Of a stretch of DNA of 64,000 nt, positions 18,282-27,273 are shown one piece after another. The notes beneath the pieces were generated by a model. The model worked only from the letters and a program-made list of their open reading frames with translations. It did not search any database and had not been told where the DNA came from. Position numbers and translations under genes: made by a program. Each line of letters starts with the position of its first letter. The stretch's first letter is position 1. The stretch is from Deltaproteobacteria bacterium (lineage in GTDB: Bacteria > Desulfobacterota > Desulfobaccia > Desulfobaccales > 0-14-0-80-60-11), in the NCBI GenBank assembly GCA_030018495.1, contig JASEFS010000012.1:1-64000 (forward strand), in the 5' to 3' direction.

Positions 18282-19187
18282 TTAACGGTTTGCCAGGGTG
18301 TCAGGCAAATATCGGGCCAAACCCTGTCTAAACGGGACCGGGGTCAGGCCGAAATCCCGGTAGAAGGCGCTGGGGTCGCAGGTGTTGCCTTCCAATAGCA
18401 TCCTCAACTGGCCGGAAGTGAGGGGGAACCAGCGAAAGCGGCCGCAGAGGCTGGCGGCCACCTGCATGCACCAGAGGGGTTGGTGGATTTTGGAGACTTT
18501 GCGATTGAGAACCGCGGCGATGGTGTCAATAATTTCGTCAAAAGTCAAAGGCTCAGGGCCGCCCACCTCGTAGATCTTGTTTTCTGTGTCAGGCAGCTCC
18601 AGGGCCAGGGCGAAGGCCTGAGCCACGATCCAGACGGGTACAGGCTGGAGCTGGTAGGTGCCGTCCCCCACAATGGAGACGAAGGGCAGCCGCATGATCT
18701 GGCGGGCAAAAAGGTTGATGGATTGGTCGCGGGGACCGTAAATCAGCGAGGGGCGGAAAATGGTATAAGTCAGGCCCGATTGCATGACGTAGCAGTCGGC
18801 TCGAAAGTTGGTGACATGGTAAGGGTCCGCGGGCTCGGGCCGGGCGCCCAGCGCGCTCATGTGCAGGTAGCGCCGCACTCCCGCGGCCTTGGCCGCGTCC
18901 ACCACGTTTTTGGTGGCTTCCACGTGCAGCCGTTCAAAGGTTATGCCCCGGCCGGGGAATTCCCTGATGATGCCTACCAGGTGGATGACGGCATCGCTGC
19001 CCCGAACCGCTTCCTGAAGAAAAGCAGGATGCAGGCAGTCGCCCAAAACCACCTCCACCTGTTCCCAATCTTTGGGCTTCTTCGGAGAGCGCCGCATCAG
19101 GGCCTTCACTTTATGGCCCCTGGCCAAGAGCTCCTTGACCACTTCCTGCCCTACAAAGCCGCTGGCGCCGGTGACGAAGACCTGCAT
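18282..19187 (-). CDS. NAD-dependent epimerase / NDUFA9-like SDR
   Basis: MQVFVTGASGFVGQEVVKELLARGHKVKALMRR, YHVTNFRADCYVMQSGLTYTIFRPSLIYGPRD. Confidence 0.87.
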   Translation of the reverse strand: MQVFVTGASGFVGQEVVKELLARGHKVKALMRRSPKKPKDWEQVEVVLGDCLHPAFLQEAVRGSDAVIHLVGIIREFPGRGITFERLHVEATKNVVDAAKAAGVRRYLHMSALGARPEPADPYHVTNFRADCYVMQSGLTYTIFRPSLIYGPRDQSINLFARQIMRLPFVSIVGDGTYQLQPVPVWIVAQAFALALELPDTENKIYEVGGPEPLTFDEIIDTIAAVLNRKVSKIHQPLWCMQVAASLCGRFRWFPLTSGQLRMLLEGNTCDPSAFYRDFGLTPVPFRQGLARYLPDTLANR

Positions 19188-19396
19188 AACCGACTCCCTT
19201 TTGGAAAAAGAGGGCAAACCGGTGTGCCTTTGCCTTCCCCTCCCAATCATTCCCTCACAATCTGCTTACAGTTTTACACCGGTAAATCGGAACCTGTCTA
19301 AATTTTTATTATAAGGAGTTTACCGAGAAATGTCTTCTCTTTTCAGGCAGGTAAGAGTCTTTTCGGCAGCCGCGGCTCGACGTGCGGCGGGGCCGC

Positions 19397-19780
19397 TCAG
19401 GTTTCCAGGAGCACCATGGCGATCGCGTGGTTGTCTTCGTCCGCCAGGCTGAGCTGCATATTCCTGATGTCCGCTTGTTGGCAGAGCTCTTGGGCCCGGC
19501 CCGAGACGGTGATTTGCGGTTTGCCCCGGGAGTTGGGGAGGACCTCCACTTCCCGCCAGCGGATGCCCCCGCCCCTAAGACCCACGCCCAGGGCCTTGGA
19601 GAAGGCCTCTTTGGCCGCGAAGCGCTGCGCGAACTGCCAGACGCCTTGGCGGCGGCGACCCCGGCAATAGGCGATTTCGCGAGGCGTAAAGACGCGCTCC
19701 AGAAACCGGTCGCCGTAGCGGGCGATGGCTTTTTCGATGCGGTCCACCCGCACCAGATCGACGCCGATGCCGTAGATCAT
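19397..19780 (-). CDS. acpS: Holo-[acyl-carrier-protein] synthase
   Basis: MIYGIGVDLVRVDRIEKAIARYGDRFLERVFTPREIAYC, QRFAAKEAFSKALG. Confidence 0.95.
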   Translation of the reverse strand: MIYGIGVDLVRVDRIEKAIARYGDRFLERVFTPREIAYCRGRRRQGVWQFAQRFAAKEAFSKALGVGLRGGGIRWREVEVLPNSRGKPQITVSGRAQELCQQADIRNMQLSLADEDNHAIAMVLLET

Positions 19781-19829
19781 ATAAACAGCAGCCAGCAGTC
19801 AGCAGTCAGCAGTAAGCAAAAGCAGGGGC

Positions 19830-19964
19830 TCACTTGGCTTTTTTGGGGGCAGAGGTTGAGTCCTGTTTGCCCATGCAGCCGGTCTCGCCGCATTCCGGGC
19901 ATTTTTTCGGCTTGCAGCGGGTGTCCACGACTTTGCCGCATTTTTCGCAGGTGAATGTTGCCAT
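19830..19964 (-). CDS. RCKP-type rubredoxin-like small zinc-ribbon protein, 44 aa (not in ORF track)
   Basis: MATFTCEKCGKVVDTRCKPKKCPECGETGCMGKQDSTSAPKKAK; RBS ggagatctc upstream. Confidence 0.85.
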   Translation of the reverse strand: MATFTCEKCGKVVDTRCKPKKCPECGETGCMGKQDSTSAPKKAK

Positions 19965-20047
19965 GAGATCTCCTCCATAAAGCAATACCTTAAAGCGCTA
20001 AATGAGGATAATAAGGCCGGCTCTAAGGGGTGTCAATCGTTCGTTGC

Positions 20048-20077
20048 AAAAAAGCAGGCGGCGGCCATGGCCGCCTG
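20048..20077 (-). terminator. Rho-independent terminator downstream of lon
   Basis: CAGGCGGC-loop-GCCGCCTG with a T-run on the minus strand. Confidence 0.85.
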
Positions 20078-20141
20078 ACATGGGCCAGCCGCCGGCTGCC
20101 GCCAAATTTCTCGGTCTCTATAAACCTTTGAGAGGAAGACC

Positions 20142-22535
20142 TCAGGCCCTGGCCTGTCTCGCGGGCACCTCCTGGCCGTGGGGAAAAGCGATCTCCAGGG
20201 CTTCGTCCAGGCGCGCCACGGGGTGAAAGGTCAGATCCTTGCGCACGGATTCGGGAATCTCCTCCAGGTCCACGGAATTTTGGGCCGGCAGAATGACCTC
20301 CCTGATGCCGGCCCGATGCGCGGCCAAGACCTTATTTTTGATGCCGCCCACCGGAAGGACGTCCCCTCTTAGGGTGATTTCCCCGGTCATGGCCAGGCCT
20401 TTTTTCACCGGATGGCCTGAGAGCCGGGAGACCAGGGCGGCCAGCAGGGCCAGTCCGGCGGAGGGTCCGTCTTTGGGAATGGCGCCCGCGGGCACATGGA
20501 TGTGGAGGTCGGAGTTCTCAAAAAAGTCCTCCTCAATGTCCAAAAACGGCGCCCGGGCCCGGATATAGCTTAGCGCGGCCGCGGCGGACTCCTTCATAAC
20601 GTCTCCCAACTGACCGGTAAGCTTAAGGTCGCCCTTGCCGGGCATGCGCAGCACTTCAATAAAGAGGATGTCGCCGCCGGTGGGGGTCCAGGCCAAGCCG
20701 GTGGCCACACCGGGTTCGGGGCGCTCCAGCGCGGCTTCCCGAAAAAAGCGGGGCGGGCCCAGATACATAGCCAAGTCCCCGGGGGTGACCTCGACTTTGG
20801 TCTTGATGCCTTCCACGATCTCCCGACCCACACCCCGGCACAGCGAAGCGATTTCCCGCTCCAAATTGCGCAAGCCCGCCTCTCGGGTATAGGAGGCGAT
20901 AAGGCGGCGCACCGCGTCCGGGGTGATGCTGAACTGCTCCGCGGTCAAACCGTGGGCCTCAAGCTGGCGGGGGATCAGGTAATTGAAAGCGATCTCCAGT
21001 TTCTCCTCTTCGGTGTAGCCGGGCAGTTCCAGCACCTCCATGCGGTCCCTGAGCGGCGGCGGTATGGGGTCCAGCAAATTCGCGGTGGTGATGAACATCA
21101 CCTTAGAGAGGTCGAAGCCCACATCCAGGTAATGATCGGAGAAGGAAAAATTCTGCTCCGGGTCCAACACCTCCAGCAAGGCCGAGGAGGGATCGCCCCG
21201 GAAGTCCGCGCCGATCTTGTCCACTTCATCCAGGATGAACACGGGGTTGTTGGACCCGGCCCGGCGTATGCTCTGGATGATGCGCCCCGGCAGCGCGCCC
21301 ACATAGGTGCGGCGGTGGCCGCGGATTTCGGCTTCGTCCCTAACGCCTCCCAGGGAGAGGCGGACGAACCTGCGGCCCAAGGCCCGGGCGATGGAGCGGC
21401 CCAGGGAAGTTTTGCCGGTGCCCGGCGGCCCTACAAAGCACAGGATGGGGCCTTTCATGTCGGGTTTGAGCTTGCGCACGGCCAGATACTCCAGGATGCG
21501 CTTCTTGACTTTTTCCAGGTCAAAGTGGTCTTCATCCAAAATCTGCCTGGCCTGCTTCAGGTCCAGGTTGTCTTCGGTGGACACGCTCCAGGGGAGCTCG
21601 ATCATCCACTCCAGGTAGTTGCGGATGACCTGGTGGTCCGGGGAGGTGGGCGGAGTGCGCTTCAGGCGGTCCAGTTCCCGCTGGGCTTCCTTCATGGCGT
21701 GTTCCGGCAGCCCGGCATCTTCCAGGCGCATTTGCAGTTCCTCAACCTCCCGGGTGCGTTCGTCGGCTTGCCCCAACTCTTTTTCCAGGACCCTTATCTG
21801 TTCCCTGAGATAGTAGTCCTTTTGAGCCTTTTCCATTTCGGTTTTGACCTGGGACTGGATCTTTTTGCCCAGTTCCAGGATTTCGATTTCCCGGTTGATA
21901 TGGCCCAGAACCTTGGTCAGACGCTCCTTGACATCGATAATTTCCAAAAGCGCCTGCTTTTCGGCTTTGCTGATATTCAGGCTGCCGGCCGCGACATCGG
22001 CCAGCACCCGAGGGTCGCCCAACTCCCGCATCATGGTGCCCAATTCAGCAGGGAGGTAGGGAGAGAGCTCCAGCATCTTTAAAAACAGTCCCTTGACGTT
22101 GGACATCAGGGCTTCGATTTCCAGATCGGGTTCAAAATCTTCGGCAATGGCTGAGACCCGAGCCGTGAAGTATGGTTCATAAGCCACCCAGTCATGCAGG
22201 CGGAAACGGTAAAGCCCCTGTATCAGCAGGCGTATGGAGCCGTCCTCGGGTTTGCGCATCTTTAAAATAATGGCCGCGGTGCCCACCCGGTAAAGGTTGT
22301 CCGGCCCGAATCCCGCGGGGGTTTCTTCCCGGGAGGCCACAATGCCGAAAATTTTGTCCTGCAAAAGCACCTCGTCCACCAGCTTCTGGGAGGAATCCTC
22401 CCATACGGCCAGGGGCATGATGATGCGCGGGAAGAGGACGATATCCGAAGTGGGCAAGATGGGCAATACCAAAGGTTCCTGCGGGGTTTCCGGGGTGTTG
22501 ACTGCTTGTATGTCGTTATCATTGTTCAAGGTCAT
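20142..22535 (-). CDS. lon: ATP-dependent protease La
   Basis: LCFVGPPGTGKTSLGRSIARALGRRFVRLSLGGVRDEAEIRGHRRTYVGALPGRIIQ; DGPSAGLALLAALVS. Confidence 0.98.
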   Translation of the reverse strand: MTLNNDNDIQAVNTPETPQEPLVLPILPTSDIVLFPRIIMPLAVWEDSSQKLVDEVLLQDKIFGIVASREETPAGFGPDNLYRVGTAAIILKMRKPEDGSIRLLIQGLYRFRLHDWVAYEPYFTARVSAIAEDFEPDLEIEALMSNVKGLFLKMLELSPYLPAELGTMMRELGDPRVLADVAAGSLNISKAEKQALLEIIDVKERLTKVLGHINREIEILELGKKIQSQVKTEMEKAQKDYYLREQIRVLEKELGQADERTREVEELQMRLEDAGLPEHAMKEAQRELDRLKRTPPTSPDHQVIRNYLEWMIELPWSVSTEDNLDLKQARQILDEDHFDLEKVKKRILEYLAVRKLKPDMKGPILCFVGPPGTGKTSLGRSIARALGRRFVRLSLGGVRDEAEIRGHRRTYVGALPGRIIQSIRRAGSNNPVFILDEVDKIGADFRGDPSSALLEVLDPEQNFSFSDHYLDVGFDLSKVMFITTANLLDPIPPPLRDRMEVLELPGYTEEEKLEIAFNYLIPRQLEAHGLTAEQFSITPDAVRRLIASYTREAGLRNLEREIASLCRGVGREIVEGIKTKVEVTPGDLAMYLGPPRFFREAALERPEPGVATGLAWTPTGGDILFIEVLRMPGKGDLKLTGQLGDVMKESAAAALSYIRARAPFLDIEEDFFENSDLHIHVPAGAIPKDGPSAGLALLAALVSRLSGHPVKKGLAMTGEITLRGDVLPVGGIKNKVLAAHRAGIREVILPAQNSVDLEEIPESVRKDLTFHPVARLDEALEIAFPHGQEVPARQARA

Positions 22536-22553
22536 AAATTCACCTTTTAATTC

Positions 22554-22994
22554 TTATTCTTGGTCTTCGGTTATTTCTTTTACAGGGATGCGTCGGGGCG
22601 CGGAGCGGGGCAGCAGGATCTCCAAAATGCCGTCGGCGCAGTGGGCCTTAATCTCCTCCGGATCAACCGCGATGGGGACCAGAAAGCTCCGCTCAAAGGG
22701 CCCGCAAACCAGCTCCCGCAGCAAAAAACGCTTGGCGCCTTCGGGAGGCAGAAAGCGGCGGCGGCCGCGTATAATGAGCTCGTGGCCAGCCAGGCACACG
22801 GAGAGCTCATCCGGGTCCATCCCCGGCACTTCCAGGCGCAGAACGAGGCCCTGGGATGTTTCCACAAGATCGGCGTGGGGCCGGAAGCCGCCGGGCTCTT
22901 TGGCAAGGCCCTTAAACACTTCCCTCCAGACGCGCACCCGCTCTTCCAAATTCTCATAATCCCGCATGATGCGGATCTTGATCAGTCGATGCAT
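22554..22994 (-). CDS. Hsp20/alpha-crystallin small heat shock protein
   Basis: ADLVETSQGLVLRLEVPGMDPDELSVCLAGHELIIRGRRR; FERSFLVPIAVDPEEIKAHCADGILEILLPRS. Confidence 0.92.
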   Translation of the reverse strand: MHRLIKIRIMRDYENLEERVRVWREVFKGLAKEPGGFRPHADLVETSQGLVLRLEVPGMDPDELSVCLAGHELIIRGRRRFLPPEGAKRFLLRELVCGPFERSFLVPIAVDPEEIKAHCADGILEILLPRSAPRRIPVKEITEDQE

Positions 22995-23308
22995 ACAGAT
23001 TTTCCCTATCAGCTTAAAAGCCTCATTTATTTAAAGTAATTATAAAATTAAAAAGGACAAGACCTGAAGCGCTTTTCAGTTTCCGGTTTTAGAAACAGCA
23101 TTTCGGGCCGCTTGACCCGTTCAGGAAATCCTGATAGGTTCCGACAGAACGTCCCGGTGGAAAGGGCCAGGGGTCAGGGGCCAGGGGAAGGGAGGGTCAT
23201 AGCTTAATTTCTTCTTTTAAGACTGCAATTTGTTCCGAATATTGAGGAGATAAGGGCATAGTCGATTTAAAAAATTAATCGTGGTCCCGTGAGGCCTAGG
23301 GAGAACAT

Positions 23309-24400
23309 ATGCAAACTATTCATTTGGTGACGGCCTGCGAAGGACCGCTGGCCTTAAACGATAATGCCTTTGAGCTGTGCCGGGATTTCATCGCGCCGGC
23401 CGGGGACCGGTTTTTCAATCAAGTAAGCCGGATGCTGGTCTACCAGACGGCGGTTGCCGGCAAAGAAGATTATAAGGCGGGAGACTCCCTCAAGCTGATC
23501 CTGCCGTTTTTAAAGGCCTATGGACTGACCAACGCGGCGCTGACTGATCATGCCGAAAGAAACCTCAAGCTGGTGCCCGGAGCCGAGGAGACCTATCGTT
23601 TCCTCCACTTGCAAAACTTTTCCATTTTTCAGGTGAGCACCAGCTACCGGCAATTTGCCGAAGCGGTGGGCCGGAGGCTGGGGTTTCAGCCGGAGCGCAT
23701 CACCGGCACCGAGCTTGACCTTGACCGTTATGTTATTGCTGACGCGGAAGCGGATAAACTGAAGACTCTCCTAGAGGAAATCTCCACGCTGCCCGATATT
23801 GAGATACCGCCCGACGTCAAAACCCCGGCGGATGTAAGCCCTGAGACCCGGGAAGCCGTCAGCCGCATGGAGGCAATTTTTCGGGAAATTGTTCCGGAAA
23901 TGGCCGGCGGCCGCATTTACGCAGAAGTGAACCCGCTGGGCGGCCCGGAGAAAGTCCGGGCGTTGGAGGAAAGCTTGGCCCAAACCGGCGCGGCTATGGC
24001 GAACGTCATGTACATAGGTGACGGCATCACAGACGCGGAGGCCCTCAAAACCGTGCGCGCCGGCGGCGGCCTGTCGGTGTCCTTTAACGGCAGCCGTTAT
24101 GCTGTTGATTCTGCCGAATTCATCGTGGTGGCCAACAATGTCTGGCCCATCGCCCTGCTGGCCGCGATTTTTCAGCGATGGGGCAAGGACGGGGTGGTGG
24201 AGCTGAGCACCTCCAGCCAGGCCGGGCACGAAAAGATCGTGGCCTTGCCTGAGGCGGTGGTGGAGCCCATCGTCCGGGGCCTGCAAGGGCGGAACTTTTC
24301 GTTTTATCCGGCTAATATGCCCAACCGGGATAAGGTTGTGGAGGAAAGCGCGGCCATGCGGGCCCGGCTGCGGGGGGAGGCGATTGCCGCTTCAGGATAA
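23309..24400 (+). CDS. HAD-superfamily protein, possibly EhaR-like
   Basis: LVPGAEETYRFLHLQNFSIFQVSTSYRQFAEAVGRRLG; NVMYIGDGITDAEALKTVRAGGGLSVSFNGSRYAVDSAEFIVVANN. Confidence 0.65.
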   Translation: MQTIHLVTACEGPLALNDNAFELCRDFIAPAGDRFFNQVSRMLVYQTAVAGKEDYKAGDSLKLILPFLKAYGLTNAALTDHAERNLKLVPGAEETYRFLHLQNFSIFQVSTSYRQFAEAVGRRLGFQPERITGTELDLDRYVIADAEADKLKTLLEEISTLPDIEIPPDVKTPADVSPETREAVSRMEAIFREIVPEMAGGRIYAEVNPLGGPEKVRALEESLAQTGAAMANVMYIGDGITDAEALKTVRAGGGLSVSFNGSRYAVDSAEFIVVANNVWPIALLAAIFQRWGKDGVVELSTSSQAGHEKIVALPEAVVEPIVRGLQGRNFSFYPANMPNRDKVVEESAAMRARLRGEAIAASG

Positions 24401-24440
24401 TTGAGACAGGGTACTTAAAACGGGATGAAGGTTAAGCAAA

Positions 24441-24465
24441 GAGGGGCGGCTGTCGGACGCCCCTC
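24441..24465 (+). terminator. Stem-loop after the HAD gene, terminator-like without a clear U-tract
   Basis: GAGGGGCG-N9-CGCCCCTC. Confidence 0.4.
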
Positions 24466-24566
24466 AGCTTGTTAGGGAAAGCGCCTGGGGCGCTCCCCTG
24501 ATGGTAAAAAAATCAGCCGCAATCCGGTCGGCGCACCGGCCAGGTTAAACCTCCGCCCTCCAAAAA

Positions 24567-24740
24567 TTAGGACTTTTGAGCGTATTTTTCCGGCTCCCGG
24601 GCGAACTCATCCCGGCAAAGTTCGGAACAAAAGTAATAGGTCACGTCTTCGAAATCATACATGAATTTGCCGTGCTGGGCCTCCAGGTCCATATTGCAGA
24701 CCGGATCGACCGTGCAAATTCTTTTTTCCTCTTTAGCCAT
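24567..24740 (-). CDS. YHS-domain protein
   Basis: MAKEEKRICTVDPVCNMDLEAQHGKFMYDFEDVTYYFCSELCRDEFAREPEKYAQKS. Confidence 0.92.
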   Translation of the reverse strand: MAKEEKRICTVDPVCNMDLEAQHGKFMYDFEDVTYYFCSELCRDEFAREPEKYAQKS

Positions 24741-24830
24741 AATACTTCCCCTCCATGAATTTCCTTTAACGGTAAGGATGTCGGCGACAAGTGTCAAGGA
24801 GGCGGACCGAACCCGCCGCGGAATCGGGTA

Positions 24831-25745
24831 TTAAGCGGTTAGTCCGGGCAATGAGCGGAAATCGCTGAGAGCAATCCCGTTCAGGGCCAAAGTCTCTTTG
24901 AGTTCCCGACTCAGCAGCGCGGCCAGTTCCTCCTGACGGCGGTAGCCGCGGCCCCAGCGGCTGAGTTCGGGATCGGCATAGAGGGCGGGATGGCAGTAGA
25001 TTTCGGTGACGCCGGTCTTAAGGCGGGGGATAAGGCCCAGGAGGTGGGCTTCGGTCATGCGGCCGTCGTTGGTGAGGCCGAAGAGGTGGTCATTGCAGAC
25101 CAGGCCGGCGTCATTCAGCAGGCGGCGGGCGGTGCGGCTGAGCCACTGGAAAATAAGCCCCTGGGCGATCTTGGGAAAGGGGTGAGCCGGGGCCAACTCC
25201 AAAGTGGTGCGCCAGTCTTCCTGACAGAGGCGCACCGCGGGGATGCCATACTCCCGGGCCAAGCCTATGACGACGGGCAAAATGCGGGGATGCAGATGCA
25301 GGTTGAGGTGGCCGTTTAAAAACCAGAGGCGCAAGCCGGAACTGAGCGCGGCCTCGATTTGGGCGGCCAGCTCCCGGCGGATCTCCGGCAGCAGGGAAGG
25401 CCGAAAGTAGTAGCGCCAGCCCGCCGCAACCGGGTTGTCAGGGAAATTGCCCCGGGCATCCACCAGACGGGGTAGTTGCCGGGGCGGGAGGACGGCTTTT
25501 CCCTGGGCCAAAGCGAGGTGGAGACCCAGACAGAGGCCCGGGAGGGCGCGGGCCAGGGCGACCGCGTGGGCCGCAGCCGGGCCGGCGGGCATGAAGCTGG
25601 CGCAGGTGAGGAGGCCCTGTTTATGGGCTAAAGCCGCGGCGGCATTCAGCGCGGGCGACAGGCCGAAGTCGTCCACGGTGAGGATGAGGAGTTTTGGGTT
25701 TTGGGTTTTGGGTTTTTGGTGGCTATTTATCTGCTTCTCAGTCAT
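24831..25745 (-). CDS. hpnK: Hopanoid biosynthesis-associated YdjC-like deacetylase HpnK
   Basis: LILTVDDFGLSPALNAAAALAHKQGLLTCASFM, LGLHLALAQGKAVLP, LNGHLNLHLHPRILPVV. Confidence 0.85.
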   Translation of the reverse strand: MTEKQINSHQKPKTQNPKLLILTVDDFGLSPALNAAAALAHKQGLLTCASFMPAGPAAAHAVALARALPGLCLGLHLALAQGKAVLPPRQLPRLVDARGNFPDNPVAAGWRYYFRPSLLPEIRRELAAQIEAALSSGLRLWFLNGHLNLHLHPRILPVVIGLAREYGIPAVRLCQEDWRTTLELAPAHPFPKIAQGLIFQWLSRTARRLLNDAGLVCNDHLFGLTNDGRMTEAHLLGLIPRLKTGVTEIYCHPALYADPELSRWGRGYRRQEELAALLSRELKETLALNGIALSDFRSLPGLTA

Positions 25746-25760
25746 GTCATCGGTCTATAA

Positions 25761-25862
25761 GGGCGCACAGGCGAGACGCCTGCGAGACGCCTGTGCCACC
25801 GGGGTTTGTCGTGGTATATATAGTTTTTTCTCCGAAGTTTGCCTCGTCTTTTGCCTTTCACT
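25761..25862. repeat. Interspersed palindromic repeat, copy 1 (partial internal duplication)
   Basis: gggcgcacaggcgagacgcctgcgagacgcctgtgccaccggggtttgtc... Confidence 0.8.
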
Positions 25863-26030
25863 AAAACTAAGAACTTAAAATTCCTTCGACGCCAGAGCCA
25901 TCTGGGAAGAAGATTTCTGTATATGCGTTCCCTTCATAGAGAAAACCAGGGGACGTTGCAAGCTTTTAAGAGGAATTCGTCTCTGCATCTGTATAACGGA
26001 AAACGGCAAACGGAAAAACGGAAAAACCTA

Positions 26031-26125
26031 AAGGCGCACAGGCGAGACGCCTGTGCCACCCGGGTTTGTCTTATTATGGACGGCTTTTTCTCCAAGGAAA
26101 ACCTTGCCATTAGCCTTCCACAGAA
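26031..26125. repeat. Interspersed palindromic repeat, copy 2, ending in a CAGAAAA heptad array
   Basis: aaggcgcacaggcgagacgcctgtgccacccgggtttgtc...cagaaaacagaaaacagaaaacagaaaac. Confidence 0.8.
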
Positions 26126-26160
26126 AACAGAAAACAGAAAACAGAAAACTGAAAACCTTT

Positions 26161-27273
26161 TTAATGGCTGAGCCAGTGGCGGCTGGCCAGGAGGTCGGCC
26201 AGGGACAGGGCATTATAAGGATGAAGAAGGGTGCGCAATCCTTTCAGCCACTGGCCCCGGCGCCACGCCTCCAAAAAATCGCTTAAAGACAAGGCAGCGT
26301 ATTGAAAGACGCTGGCGTCGCGGTAGCACTCGCTGGTGCAGGCGTCGCAGCCGTCCCGGAAGTGGGGGGCCAGGTGGATCTCCTCAAAGGGACCCAGGAT
26401 TTGTTCCAGAAAATGGCAGCGATAGACCTTCAAGTCCCAATCCACAAAGAAATGCTTGAAGCCCGCCAGACAGGGAAAGCGGCGGGGTCGGCCCTGGAGA
26501 CCGTTTTTCAGGTCCACAAGGGCCTGGCGAGAGTTGAGGACCTTGAGGGGGGCTCGGGATTTTAAGGCTATGATCCGGCGAAACAGGTTGTCCAGCTCCC
26601 GGGCGGAATACGCCACCGAATCATGGGAGGCGTAACCCAGATAGGAGGAGCGGAGTTGGGTTAGCGGATAGGAAAAGGTGAGACGTTCGAATCCCAGTTT
26701 CTGCAAAGAGCGGAGCAGTTCGTCAAAATCGTCGATAAGGCGGCTTACCGTCACCGAGGCAATAGGAGAAAGCCCGGAAAGATTGGCAAAAGCCAGCATC
26801 TCCTGAATATGGGCCGTGAGGCCGGGAATGCCCCGATGCTGGTCATGGCGCTCCGGGGACGCGGCGTCCAGGGAGATGATGAGGCAGTCGAGCCCGGCTT
26901 CCCTCAGTTCCCGGATGAGGGGAGGGGAAAGCAAGGCGCCGTTGGTGACCAGGATGGTGTGGTGCCCCAGTTCCCCGGCCCGGGCCAGCGAGGGAAGCAG
27001 GTGCGGGTAGAGCAGAGGTTCGCCGCCCGTGAAGGTTATGTAATGGGAGCCGCGCTTTCTGAGGGAAGCCAGTCCCCGGGCCAGGCGCCGGGGGTCGGCC
27101 ATGCTGACGGCATCAGACGGCACCCGGGAAAAATTGCAGAACCGGCACCGGGCGTTGCAGGCGTTGGTGACCGCGATCTGCACCAGCCCCGGGCCGCCCT
27201 GAAGAACGAGATGGCATAGGTCCATCACCCTCTTGAGGGGCTGGCGGCGGTTTGGGCTCCTTCCTGGGTGCAT
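26161..27273 (-). CDS. Radical SAM protein
   Basis: QIAVTNACNARCRFCNFSRVPSD; YITFTGGEPLLYPHLLPSLARAGELGHHTILVTNGALL; C-terminal CDACTSEC. Confidence 0.88.
   Translation of the reverse strand: MHPGRSPNRRQPLKRVMDLCHLVLQGGPGLVQIAVTNACNARCRFCNFSRVPSDAVSMADPRRLARGLASLRKRGSHYITFTGGEPLLYPHLLPSLARAGELGHHTILVTNGALLSPPLIRELREAGLDCLIISLDAASPERHDQHRGIPGLTAHIQEMLAFANLSGLSPIASVTVSRLIDDFDELLRSLQKLGFERLTFSYPLTQLRSSYLGYASHDSVAYSARELDNLFRRIIALKSRAPLKVLNSRQALVDLKNGLQGRPRRFPCLAGFKHFFVDWDLKVYRCHFLEQILGPFEEIHLAPHFRDGCDACTSECYRDASVFQYAALSLSDFLEAWRRGQWLKGLRTLLHPYNALSLADLLASRHWLSH

Noticed and set aside
24938-24946. GGCGGTAGC inside hpnK (and GGCGGTAG at 1170 inside lpxB)
   Set aside because: These are on the antisense strand of coding sequence, away from any transcript start; chance matches in GC-rich DNA.
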